Assembly: GCF_029892155.1 (NCBI RefSeq)
Contig: NZ_JARZAG010000008.1
Location: forward strand, 248,001 to 312,000
DNA from: Kitasatospora sp. GAS204B
GTDB taxonomy: Bacteria > Actinomycetota > Actinomycetes > Streptomycetales > Streptomycetaceae
Direction of reading: 5' to 3'
Length of the DNA: 64,000 nt
Program-made: the position numbers and the translations under genes
The notes under the pieces: generated by a model
Told to the model about the DNA's origin: nothing
Databases searched by the model: none
What the model saw: only the letters and a program-made list of their open reading frames with translations
In this document: positions 42,940-50,809 of the stretch, piece by piece
Layout: each line of letters begins with the position of its first letter
How positions within the stretch are numbered: the stretch's first letter is position 1

Positions 42940-43143
42940 TCAGGCCGGGCGGATGTGCTCCGCCTGCGGGCCCTTCTGGCCCTGGGTGACGTCGAAGGTC
43001 ACCTTCTGGCCCTCCTGCAGCTCGCGGAAGCCCTGGGCGTCGATGTTCGAGTAGTGGGCGAACACGTCAGCGCCGCCACCATCCTGCTCGATGAAGCCGA
43101 AGCCCTTTTCCGCGTTGAACCACTTCACGGTGCCGGTAGCCAT
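42940..43143 (-). CDS. Cold-shock protein, CspA family
   Basis: This 67-residue single cold-shock domain has both RNA-binding motifs: [18 protein letters not shown] (RNP1, KGFGFI) and [10 protein letters not shown] (RNP2, DVFAHY). The ending [10 protein letters not shown] is typical of actinomycete CspA/ScoF proteins. The ATG has AAGGAG eight bases upstream. A long upstream leader containing an intrinsic terminator-like hairpin with a T-tract (listed separately) suggests regulation within the mRNA leader. Confidence 0.96.
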   Translation of the reverse strand: MATGTVKWFNAEKGFGFIEQDGGGADVFAHYSNIDAQGFRELQEGQKVTFDVTQGQKGPQAEHIRPA

Positions 43144-43231
43144 GCGTTTCTCCTTCAAGGGGAACGGAACGGGTCCCGCGGGGATGCGGGCCCGGAGATG
43201 ATCGACTTGGTCCGGAGAGGCGCTGGACAGC

Positions 43232-43261
43232 AAAAACGCCCACGGCGTATCACCGCGGGCG
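43232..43261 (-). promoter_or_regulatory. Intrinsic terminator or attenuator in the cold-shock leader
   Basis: On the minus strand CGCCCGCGG-TGATACG-CCGTGGGCG is followed at once by TTTTTG. This is a 9-bp stem with one G-U pair plus a U-tract, rare in this high-GC window. It lies about 90 bases upstream of the cold-shock start codon, so it either ends a short upstream RNA or works as a leader attenuator. Confidence 0.6.
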
Positions 43262-43437
43262 AGAACTTCGGAACCACGACTGCTTAACCAGAACGTTACT
43301 CCTTGTGGGCCCCAACCGCCAGAGAACTCGCCCGGCGCGTTGCTTCCGGGTCCCGGCCACGAGGCCTGGGTCGCCCGTGACATGGGTTCAGCAGGCGAGC
43401 AAGGCAGCAGCGGCCGAGCCGCCGGTCAGCGGGCCGG

Positions 43438-44388
43438 TCAGCGCAGCGCCTTCGCCTGCCAGTAGCCGAACTGCTGCAGCGGATCGCCGTCCAGGCCCCA
43501 GGGCCACGGGGTGACCGTCTCGCCGATCAGCTCGAAGGTGGCCGTCGCCTCCCGCACGCGGCCGGCCTGGACCAGGGCGTAGGCGAGCATGTTGAGGTCC
43601 GCGAGGGCGGCGGCGTGCTGGAGCCGGCCGGGGCGGGGCCAGTCGGTGACGGCGCGCTCGAGGGCGGCGGACGCGCGGGCGTGCGCCCACTGGCCCCGGG
43701 CCAGCAGGGCCTCGACGCCGCCGCGGGCGGTGATGCGCTCGTGCTCCTCGACCAGTGCGGTCAGCTCGATGCCCACGGCGGGCGCCGTCGCGGGGACCCC
43801 GGCGCGGACCGCGTCCAGGAAGTCCAGCTGCCGGCTGCGCGAGCCGCACTCCTCGGGTGAGAGGTAGTGCAGCATCTGCAGATGGGCCTCGCGGTGCCAG
43901 GGATCGCGGGCGGCCACCTCGTGCCAGACCTCGAACAGCCGCTGCGCGTCGGCCCGCAGCAGTCGCAGTATCCCGAGCAGGACCACCCAGGGCGTCGGGT
44001 CCTCGGGCCTGCTGTCCGCGGCGCGGTAGCAGCTGTCGGCGCAGGCGTCGGCGTCGGCTTCCGTCATGACGCCCTCGTGGCGGCCGCGTACCAGCTCGAC
44101 CCAGGCATCGAAGACCAGCGCGTCCGCGCTGCCCGGCTGCCGCTGCCGCCAGGAGCGGGCGAGCCGCGAGGGCGCGGCGGCCTCCGCGAGCACGGCGCAG
44201 CGGTGCGCGCGACGGTCCCAGTCCGACCCGGCCTCCGCGATGATCCGCTCGACCTGGTCGATCTGAATCTCGTTCAGTCCGGGCATCGCGGGGGAATCGA
44301 GTTGCCGGCGTACCCGGCCGAGTTTGACGTCATCGAGCTCCGGGAGCAGGCGCGGCCGGGAACTCCGAAACGCTCGAAAGATCGACAC
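43438..44388 (-). CDS. Helical-repeat (TPR-like) protein, unrecognised
   Basis: This 316-residue soluble protein appears almost entirely helical. Repeated Trp/Ala/Leu patterns (DALVFDAWVELVRGRHEGVM, WVVLLGILRLLRADAQRLFE, REAHLQMLHYLSPEECGSRS, LADLNMLAYALVQAGRVREA) suggest tetratricopeptide-like hairpins. Similar Streptomyces proteins are annotated only as hypothetical. The start is a GTG at 44388. It faces away from the LanM gene end on the same strand, with a 214-bp upstream region that probably contains its promoter. Confidence 0.75.
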   Translation of the reverse strand: MSIFRAFRSSRPRLLPELDDVKLGRVRRQLDSPAMPGLNEIQIDQVERIIAEAGSDWDRRAHRCAVLAEAAAPSRLARSWRQRQPGSADALVFDAWVELVRGRHEGVMTEADADACADSCYRAADSRPEDPTPWVVLLGILRLLRADAQRLFEVWHEVAARDPWHREAHLQMLHYLSPEECGSRSRQLDFLDAVRAGVPATAPAVGIELTALVEEHERITARGGVEALLARGQWAHARASAALERAVTDWPRPGRLQHAAALADLNMLAYALVQAGRVREATATFELIGETVTPWPWGLDGDPLQQFGYWQAKALR

Positions 44389-44564
44389 GCGGGCAGCCTA
44401 GGGCCCTTCCGGAATCCTGGACAGAGTCAGCAGGAAACCGGAAGGGAATGGTTATTTCTCGGGTGGATCGGGTGACCTTACGGTCTCGTACCGCGACTTC
44501 CGGGGTGCCGGAATGTCCCTGTTCAGCTCCCAACGAGCTTTTCCTTCCGGTGGACGGACCGGGA

Positions 44565-44593
44565 GGGTGGCGCGCTTCAGCGCGCCGCCACCC
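44565..44593 (-). terminator. Hairpin terminator after the first LanM gene
   Basis: On the minus strand, just 9 bases past the LanM stop, is a stem GCGCGC-TTCA-GCGCGC (44570-44585), extended by GGGTG/CACCC with a three-base bulge. Confidence 0.6.
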
Positions 44594-44602
44594 CCGCCCG
44601 GT

Positions 44603-47512
44603 TCAGTCGCCGGCCCGGCCGAGCAGCAGCGGGGAGGCCAGGCGCTGCTCCGGGTGCATCCGCAGCAGCAGGTGGACGACGCCGGCCAGGCCCGGCAGCA
44701 GGCCGGGCGAGAACGCCTCCCTGGCCAGGCCGCCGATCGCGCCGTGCTCCTCCAGGCCGCTGAGCAGTTCGGCATCGGCACCCTCGCGGTCGGGGCCCGC
44801 CGGCGGCGCGGCCGAGGGCGAGCACCCGCGCAGGGCCGCCAGCAGCTCCCACAGGCCCAGGTCGCCGTGGCACAGGGTGTGGGTCCAGCCGAAGCCCTCG
44901 CGCAGCACTGCGGGGGCCGAACGCCGGGCGGTCTCCCAGTGGGCCAGGTCGCCGGTGCGCCGGTACAGGTCGGCGGCGGCCAGGCCGATGCCGGTGGCGC
45001 CGTGGCACCAGGCGGTGGCGAAGTCGACCCCGCTGGTCTCCCGCAGATCGGCCCAGGCGCCCGCCGCCGGCGAGTACAGCGATTCCTCGAAGTCGAAAGC
45101 CCGCAGCGAGAGTTGCTGCCAGCACTCGCGGTCCGCAGGCGACCCGGCCGGGCTGAGTGCGAGCCTGGCCAGCGCCCAGCCCATGCCCGTGGCGCCGTGC
45201 GCGAAGCCGCCGACGGCCGACGGGAAGAGGGCGGTCGGCCAGTGCGCCCCCCGCTCGTCCAGCACGGCCGTCCGCTCCAGGTGCCGCCCCGCCTCGGCGG
45301 CGCTCGCCAGCCAGCGCTCCGCGCCGGTGCGCTCGGCCAGCCCCAGCAGCGGCACGATGGCGCCGGCCGCGCCGCCGAGCACGTCCAACGCCCGGTCCTC
45401 GGCGATCCGCTGCGCGTCCAGCAGCCCGGCCCTGGCCTGCGCCCGGTCCAGCAGCCACTCCTCGCCGAGGAGTTCGTGCAGCGTGGACCAGGTCCAGAGC
45501 TGCGAGGCGAGCCCGGTGAAGCCGCCGATCTGCCGGGTGGGCAGCTGCTCCTCGGTGGCGGCGAGCACCCGCAGGGCGCCCCGGAGCAGCTCTTCGAGGC
45601 CCTCGACCGGGTCGGCCCGCCCGGCCGCCTGCTCCTGCCGGTACTGGGCCAGCGCGAGGACCACGCCGCCCTGCCCGCTGTAGAGGTCGGCGGTGAGCGG
45701 CCGGATCGACCAGCCGACGTCGGTGAGCACCGGGCTGATCCAGGTGGCCGTATCGTCCCGGCCCCGCACCGCGGCGGCGCCGATCGTCCGGACCGCCTCG
45801 GCGGCCAGCCGCCGTCGGCGCTCCTCGGCCTGGCGGGCGTGCGGCGAGCTGGCCGGTTTCGGCGTCCGGGACGGGAGCTGACGTTCGTTCAGATAGGCGC
45901 CGACCAGGGCCCCGCGGATCACCTCCTGCTCCAGCGCGAGGTCGGCCGCGCGCCAGTCGGCCAGCGCCGCGTGCAGCGTGGCCGGATCGACCAGGCTGGT
46001 GAAGACCGGCACGTCGCCGCGGAGCAGGTCGCCGATCTCCGCCTCGATCTCGGCGGCTTCGCGGGGCGCGACCGGATTGCCCCGCGCGTTACGGGTCAGG
46101 ATGTCCCGGGCCCGCTCCAGCGCGGCGGCCGGGTCGTGCAGCGAGGCCGGGTGCCAGAGCATCCGGCCGATCTCCATGTACGCCTGGGTGGGACGGCGGA
46201 TGACGCGCACCTCGCAGCCGTCGAACCGCTCGAGGGCGGAGCGCAGTTCGCCCTTCTCGTCGAGACGGAGCAGCTGCTCGGTGATCTCCGCGAAGCCGGT
46301 CAGCACCTGCTGCCAGTGGCGGGCCAGCACCGGCGCGGGGCTCGGGTGGTTGCGGGCGGCCCGGACCTCGACGGCGGTGAGTTCCATCCGGGCGGTGTCG
46401 CGCCCGCCGTCCACGATCACCGGCATCGGGATCCGCGGCTGCTGTCCCGGCAGGCCGCCGGCCGCCGACAGGTCCACACCGGCCAGGGTGTAGCCGTCCA
46501 GGCGCATCGGCAGGATGCCGGTGCGCAGCACGGTGGTCCGCACCGTGCGCGCGGCCAGGTCGACCGCGTCGCCGCGCCCGCTCGGCTCGGTGGGCGGGTC
46601 GGGGGTGAACAGGCTCTCGGCGTCCACCACGATCGGCACCGGACCGTGCGCGAGCAGGTTCTCGGCGTGCAGATCGGTGCCGCCGACCAGGCGCATCACG
46701 GCCAGCCAGTGGCCCAGGTTCCGGTAGAACATGGCCAGCTCGGCCTCGTCGCGGCAGTACTCGTGCTCGACGTATCCGGCCCAGCCGTAGTGCTCGGCGT
46801 CGGCGTCCACCCGAGTCGACCCGTCCGCCACCCGGGTCGGCTCGCCGTCCACCAGGGTCAGCACAGCGGGTACGTGGATCGGGGCGGCCAGGCCGTCCGG
46901 GAGCACGGCGGCCAGGAAGTCCCGCAGGGCCGCGTCGACCTGCAGCGACCGCGGCTTGTACATCACCGTGCCGCCGGCGAACCGCACCCGGGCCACCGCG
47001 TGCCCGCCCCGGTGCTGGTCGCCGGCGCCCAGTTCGAGTTCGCGCAGCGGCCCCGGCGGGCGGCCCAGCAACTCCCCGATCGCCACCCGGTCGCGCAGCA
47101 GACGGCGTGCCAGCGTGAGTCCGGCGTCCAGCTGCAGCCGACCGGCCGCCAGGGCCCGCTCGTGCAGGACGGGGTACCTGCCGCGCAGCCCGTCCAAGTA
47201 CTCGGCGGTGACGGCACGCTCCAAGTAGCCGCTCCACCGGGCCCGTTCGTCCACGCCCGGCAACTCGCCCGCCAGCGCGGCGACCCGGAGCTCCAGCAGG
47301 AAGACCCGGTTCAGTTTGAGCTGCAGGGACCGCGACAGGGCGGTGCGCAGGGCCGTACTCAGCACCTGCCGCTCCTCGGCCGCGAGCCCGGTCAGCGCCG
47401 ACAGCCTGCGGTCCAGCTCGGCGAGCAGCGGAGCGGCCAACGCGGCCACGGGCGCGGCGAACCAGCCCTCCTCGAGCGGCGCGGTGACGGCCTGCTGCGG
47501 CTGCTGCGGCAT
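44603..47512 (-). CDS. lanM: Class II lanthipeptide synthetase LanM (first)
   Basis: This 969-residue bifunctional enzyme dehydrates Ser/Thr of a precursor and adds Cys thiols to form (methyl)lanthionines. The N-terminal dehydratase has a kinase-like core: VMYKPRSLQVD (about residue 183), GGTDLHAENLLA (about 273) and IVVDAESLFTPD. The C-terminal LanC-like cyclase from about residue 620 (DLYSGQGGVVLALAQY) has the zinc ligands in TAWCHGATGIG (about 835) and HTLCHGDLGLWE (about 880). GAGAGGA lies eight bases upstream of the ATG. The precursor gene is 150 bp upstream on the same strand. No LanT or protease is nearby. Confidence 0.96.
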   Translation of the reverse strand: MPQQPQQAVTAPLEEGWFAAPVAALAAPLLAELDRRLSALTGLAAEERQVLSTALRTALSRSLQLKLNRVFLLELRVAALAGELPGVDERARWSGYLERAVTAEYLDGLRGRYPVLHERALAAGRLQLDAGLTLARRLLRDRVAIGELLGRPPGPLRELELGAGDQHRGGHAVARVRFAGGTVMYKPRSLQVDAALRDFLAAVLPDGLAAPIHVPAVLTLVDGEPTRVADGSTRVDADAEHYGWAGYVEHEYCRDEAELAMFYRNLGHWLAVMRLVGGTDLHAENLLAHGPVPIVVDAESLFTPDPPTEPSGRGDAVDLAARTVRTTVLRTGILPMRLDGYTLAGVDLSAAGGLPGQQPRIPMPVIVDGGRDTARMELTAVEVRAARNHPSPAPVLARHWQQVLTGFAEITEQLLRLDEKGELRSALERFDGCEVRVIRRPTQAYMEIGRMLWHPASLHDPAAALERARDILTRNARGNPVAPREAAEIEAEIGDLLRGDVPVFTSLVDPATLHAALADWRAADLALEQEVIRGALVGAYLNERQLPSRTPKPASSPHARQAEERRRRLAAEAVRTIGAAAVRGRDDTATWISPVLTDVGWSIRPLTADLYSGQGGVVLALAQYRQEQAAGRADPVEGLEELLRGALRVLAATEEQLPTRQIGGFTGLASQLWTWSTLHELLGEEWLLDRAQARAGLLDAQRIAEDRALDVLGGAAGAIVPLLGLAERTGAERWLASAAEAGRHLERTAVLDERGAHWPTALFPSAVGGFAHGATGMGWALARLALSPAGSPADRECWQQLSLRAFDFEESLYSPAAGAWADLRETSGVDFATAWCHGATGIGLAAADLYRRTGDLAHWETARRSAPAVLREGFGWTHTLCHGDLGLWELLAALRGCSPSAAPPAGPDREGADAELLSGLEEHGAIGGLAREAFSPGLLPGLAGVVHLLLRMHPEQRLASPLLLGRAGD

Positions 47513-47568
47513 GGGGGCGTCCTCTCTCTACTCGTCCGGTGCGTCCGGGAGTTCGGCGCGTCCGGGTG

Positions 47569-47606
47569 CCGGGCGGCGGCCCGGCCGGAGCACGGCCGCC
47601 GCCCGG
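47569..47606 (-). terminator. Intra-operon attenuating hairpin between precursor and LanM genes
   Basis: A perfect 13-bp GC-only inverted repeat (CCGGGCGGCGGCC, 47569-47581, complement 47594-47606, 12-base loop) lies between lanA and lanM. Such partial terminators let the precursor be transcribed in excess over the synthetase. Confidence 0.7.
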
Positions 47607-47613
47607 GTCACGC

Positions 47614-47665
47614 GTGGTGCGGATCAGTGCTGCGGATCAGTGCTGCGGATCAGTGCTGCGGATCA
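47614..47665. repeat. Four tandem 13-bp repeats beginning in the lanA stop codon
   Basis: On the minus strand TGATCCGCAGCAC is repeated four times head-to-tail (47653-47665, 47640-47652, 47627-47639 and 47614-47626, the last with CACCAC). The first TGA is the lanA stop codon. Because the unit is 13 bases, each copy places a stop in the next frame, giving stops in all three frames. Confidence 0.9.
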
Positions 47666-47866
47666 GCAGCAGTAGCTGTGCAGCGAGGCACTACAGCTGC
47701 TGCAGTGGGTGAGGATGCCCTCGTAGGACTCGGCGAGCGCGGCCTCGGCGACGGCGCCGCCGACGTAGAGCGGGCCGGCCGGGTTGGCCAGGCCGTCGGC
47801 GCCCTCGGCACCGCTGAGCCAGGCCGTGACCAGCGCGTCCATGCGGGTTGCGGTGAGCTTCGGCAT
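47663..47866 (-). CDS. lanA: Class II lanthipeptide precursor (LanA)
   Basis: This 67-residue precursor is encoded just upstream of lanM. The leader (MPKLTATRMDALVTAWLSGA, then EGADGLANPAGPLYVGGAVA) contains the NPAGPLYVGGAVAEAAL segment that I recall from DUF6229-type peptides. It lacks the common double-Gly end immediately before the core, although VGG occurs at 35-37. The core is probably ILTHCSSCSASLHSYCC, with four cysteines (55, 58, 66, 67) and six Ser/Thr, giving up to four (methyl)lanthionine rings and an overlapping C-terminal pair. GGAG sits nine bases before the ATG at 47866. Start choice by ribosome site; an upstream GTG would add 19 residues. Confidence 0.9.
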   Translation of the reverse strand: MPKLTATRMDALVTAWLSGAEGADGLANPAGPLYVGGAVAEAALAESYEGILTHCSSCSASLHSYCC

Positions 47867-47930
47867 GTCACTCAACTCCATTCCGGTGTTGACCAGTTGT
47901 CCGCTCACGGTAAGGCGTCGCACACATGGC

Positions 47931-47970
47931 AGCTGACGCTAAATCCAGCCATCTTCATATGAGCTGACGC
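47931..47970. promoter_or_regulatory. Direct repeat upstream of lanA
   Basis: AGCTGACGC occurs at 47931-47939 and 47962-47970, exactly 31 bases apart (about three helical turns), 65-104 bases upstream of the lanA start. Same-face direct repeats of this kind can bind SARP or response-regulator activators. No binding has been shown. Confidence 0.4.
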
Positions 47971-48100
47971 CATCACCGTGCGTTCCCGGACCGGCCCGGA
48001 GCCGTGGTTGACCTGCCGCACACTCGCCCGATCGGACCCCGCGACGCTATTCTCTGCTCAGCTGTTTCGGGCAAGGGGCCCGATGTGTCTGGGGGTTGGT

Positions 48101-48526
48101 GTGGTCACCGGTCGTGTGGTGCGGTTCGACGCTACTCGGGGTTACGGCTTCATCGCGCCGGCGCAGGGGGGAGAGGACGTCTTCCTGCACGTGAACGACC
48201 TCCAGATCCCCGAGCCGTACATCCGCCCGGGCCTGGTGGTCGAGTTCGAGATCGAGGACGGTGACCGCGGACCGAAGGCCTCCTTCGTCCGCCTCCCCGA
48301 GGGCGCCACCCCACCGACCACTCCCCCGGCGGCCGCCGCGATCGGCGCGGTCCGGCGAGCACCCACCGACGACTCGCTCTGCGACGTACTGAGCGCGGAG
48401 GAGTACACCCAGGAGATCACCGAGGTCCTGCTGACCGCGGCGCCGACCCTGACCGGGGCCCAGATCCTGCAGATCCGCGCCGGCCTGCTGCGGTTCGGCA
48501 AGGACCACGGCTGGACCGAGGACTGA
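48101..48526 (+). CDS. Cold-shock domain protein with C-terminal helical extension
   Basis: This 141-residue protein has an N-terminal cold-shock domain (VTGRVVRFDATRGYGFIAPA, GGEDVFLHVNDLQIPEPYIR, residues 1-70; RNP1 is RGYGFI and RNP2 DVFLHV). A Pro/Ala linker leads to a helical C-terminal part (SAEEYTQEITEVLLTAAPTL, ILQIRAGLLRFGKDHGWTED). This longer form is conserved in actinomycetes and is separate from the short CspA group. The GTG at 48101 has GGGGG five bases upstream. It is divergent from the lanthipeptide precursor gene across a 234-bp region. Confidence 0.92.
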   Translation: MVTGRVVRFDATRGYGFIAPAQGGEDVFLHVNDLQIPEPYIRPGLVVEFEIEDGDRGPKASFVRLPEGATPPTTPPAAAAIGAVRRAPTDDSLCDVLSAEEYTQEITEVLLTAAPTLTGAQILQIRAGLLRFGKDHGWTED

Positions 48527-49307
48527 GCTCGGCGTCTGTCCAGTGGCTGATGTGAACTTCGCCAGGCAGCCGGGAATTGCGTACCCATGTGCGGTTGCGG
48601 CATGGCGAAGCTTCTGTCAGGCCCCGTGTACGGCAAGCGTGTTGGGCGTCAACTGAATACCGCTGGTCCGTACGCCGCCCGAACTCCTTGCCCGCACCGG
48701 CTCGTCCGGCAGTGGGCGCCGGGCCAGTGCCTCCCGTGACCAGCACAGGTGGAGGCCAGTGACCAGGGCATGTTGCGTCCTCACGGTCACGCGGGGTCGA
48801 CGCTGGAAGGAAACCTGCTGTGGCCTCCGTCACCGCAGTCACCGCAGTCGGTGCGATCCCGACATCGACCCCACGCGGGGCCGGCGCCCACGGGCCCCGG
48901 GAATCCGATCAAGGAATGCCGTAACACAATCAGTGCGCAATTCCGCAGCACACGATCCAGAGTGTGACATCCGGGCCGGTCGGAACTCGGGAGAATTTCA
49001 CCGAAGCCATAACACGATCATCACCCGATTCTAATAACAAAAACGCAACGGCTGGCGGCTCACCAGTACCGAATGTCACGTTCTGTCGGCTTTTCCTGGC
49101 CAACAAAAGGGGACATGTCGGCATGCTCCTGCCCTCCTCGGACAGTATTGACGGAGGCTGAGGCGTGACACAGACTCCTTCCCGTAGCCGGCGCCGCAAT
49201 CATCGAGCGCTCATCGGAATCGTCGCACTGAAATTCCTGGCGCGATTCCTTGCACGCTCTGCCGACTGCCGAGCGAGAAATCCTCCATTGAGGGAAAGGG
49301 AATTCCT
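48527..49307. other. Long intergenic region with AT-rich patch
   Basis: No gene of normal size is supported in these 780 bases. The stretch from about 48895 to 49110 is markedly AT-richer than the rest of the window (CATAACACGATCATCACCCG, ATTCTAATAACAAAAACGC), consistent with promoter DNA for the I36 gene or with foreign DNA. A GTG at 49165 preceded by GGAGG opens a frame that runs antiphase through the I36 gene and is not called. A 50-codon reading from 48586 (MCGCGMAKLLSGPVYGK) lacks a ribosome site. Confidence 0.5.
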
Positions 49308-49727
49308 GTGTTCATGCGCAAGAAGATCACCGCCGTCGCCGCCGGCGTCGCCGCGCTCAGTGCCGTGGCCCTCGGGGTCGGGGCGTCGCCGGCCGCGGCG
49401 AGCCCGGGCGGATGTGTGTGGGGCACCGACGCCTGCCTCTTCTACCACTCCAACGAATCCGGTGGCTTCAACGGGGACGGCGGCAACGACAACTACGGGG
49501 CGGCCTGGTACTTCGAGGGCTGCTCCGGTGGCAACTGCGACGGCGACGGCCAGCAGGTGTACAACAACATCGGCTATGTCTACAACGAGAGCTACCGGAC
49601 CGTCACGATCTTCGCCTTGTACAACTGCAACTACAACGGCCCGAACCTGACCATCGGGCCCACCACGGGGCAGACCCTCTACGGCTCCGGGGTCTACAAC
49701 CACGACGCGTCGCAGTGCTTCTCGTAA
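49308..49727 (+). CDS. Secreted peptidase-inhibitor family I36-like protein
   Basis: This 139-residue protein starts at a GTG with AAAGGGAA upstream. The signal (RKKITAVAAGVAALSAVALGVG, then ASPAAA) is cleaved near residue 32. The mature part begins PGGCVWGTDACLFYHSN and contains CSGGNCDGDGQQVYNNIGYV and YNCNYNGPNLTIGPTTGQTL, a crystallin-like pattern typical of the SMI/I36 metalloprotease-inhibitor family. It has six cysteines. It should inhibit extracellular peptidases or act as a secreted structural protein. The start choice (GTG 49308 versus ATG 49314) changes only two residues. Confidence 0.85.
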   Translation: MFMRKKITAVAAGVAALSAVALGVGASPAAASPGGCVWGTDACLFYHSNESGGFNGDGGNDNYGAAWYFEGCSGGNCDGDGQQVYNNIGYVYNESYRTVTIFALYNCNYNGPNLTIGPTTGQTLYGSGVYNHDASQCFS

Positions 49728-49824
49728 GGCCGTGACGCTGCGGGTGCCCGGCCACGCCTCGTCGCGCGGCCGGGTACCCGCCCTCGTCCCCCGCAGGCCG
49801 TCACCGCAAAGGGAGTCCCCGCGC

Positions 49825-50793
49825 ATGGCTCGCGCCCGTTCCATTCCGTACCTGCAGGCTGCCGGGCTGCTCGCGGCCGTCGGCGTGCTGGCCACCGGCT
49901 GCTCGCAGTCCGCCACGACGTCGGCCAGGCCCGTGCCGGCCGGGGCTCCGACCGGCTCCCCGGCGGCCGGCTCAACGCCGTTACCCCGTCCGGCCGTCGG
50001 GGCGATCCCCGTGCTCGACAGCACCGTCGACAAGTCCATGCCGATCGAGCAGTACCTGTTCACGGCCGACCAGACCGAGCAGGTGACCGAAGCCCGGGGC
50101 CGGCTGACCGTGCAGTGCATGCAGCGCTACGGCCTGACGTACACGCCGCCGCCGCTGTCGCAGTCGTCCGGACCGGGTGGTCAGGCGACGCACCGGTACG
50201 ACGTGGTCGACCCGGCGAACGGCTACCGGCCGCCGAAGCCTGCCGAGGCCAAGCCCACCCCGCCACCCCAGCTGCGCCCCGCGGAGCTCACGGTGCTGGC
50301 CGGTACCGGCCCGGCCGGTACCGAGCCGATCACCAGCTACCGCGGCCTGCCCATCCCCAAGGGCGGCTGCCTCGGTGAGGTCGACGCCAAACTCACCGCG
50401 AACGGCGGGGCGGTGACCGACGACCCGCTGGCAATCAGCATCAACTTCGACAACTACCGGCGGTCGATGGCGGACGACACGCTGCAGGCCGCCTTCCACC
50501 AGTGGTCGGCCTGTATGAAGATCAAGGGTTTCACCTATCCGACGCCGACCGACGCCATGGGCGACAAGCGGTGGAAGGGCACGGCCACGGCGTCCGCCGA
50601 GGAGATCGCGACCGCCACCGCGGACGCCTCCTGCCGGCAGCAGGCCAACATCGTCGGAACCTGGTTCACAGTCGAGTCCGCCTACGAGGAGCAGGCGATC
50701 CAAGCCGACCTCGACAAGCTGAACCAGGTCAAGCAGGGCATCGCGGCTGTCCTCAAGAACGCCGCCGTCGCCAACGGTGGCGGCTCTCTCTGA
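49825..50793 (+). CDS. Lipoprotein of unknown function
   Basis: This 322-residue lipoprotein has a lipobox at the end of its signal (AAGLLAAVGVLATGC, Cys about 26). A Pro/Ala/Thr-rich linker follows, then an extracellular region with QYLFTADQTEQVTEARGRLT, VQCMQRYGLTYTPPP, QWSACMKIKGFTYPTPTDAM and ATADASCRQQANIVGTWF. The pattern of four cysteines around Tyr/Pro-rich turns is common in Streptomyces surface lipoproteins found with bacteriocin or lantibiotic genes, but no function is known. AAAGGGAG precedes the ATG. It follows the I36 gene by 97 bp and the pair may be cotranscribed. Confidence 0.85.
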   Translation: MARARSIPYLQAAGLLAAVGVLATGCSQSATTSARPVPAGAPTGSPAAGSTPLPRPAVGAIPVLDSTVDKSMPIEQYLFTADQTEQVTEARGRLTVQCMQRYGLTYTPPPLSQSSGPGGQATHRYDVVDPANGYRPPKPAEAKPTPPPQLRPAELTVLAGTGPAGTEPITSYRGLPIPKGGCLGEVDAKLTANGGAVTDDPLAISINFDNYRRSMADDTLQAAFHQWSACMKIKGFTYPTPTDAMGDKRWKGTATASAEEIATATADASCRQQANIVGTWFTVESAYEEQAIQADLDKLNQVKQGIAAVLKNAAVANGGGSL

Positions 50794-50809
50794 CCCACCA
50801 CCACGGTCG

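Noticed and set aside
44513..47962. 1149-codon plus-strand open frame opposite the first LanM
   Set aside because: It is an antisense shadow produced by high GC at third positions; composition is Gly/Gln/Arg/Val-rich with no domain, and the minus strand encodes a complete LanM plus precursor.
49165..49650. Gene starting GTG with GGAGG ahead of the I36 inhibitor
   Set aside because: The frame runs out of phase through the I36 gene, giving Arg/Pro/Ser-rich sequence; the real gene below it has a signal peptide and ribosome site.
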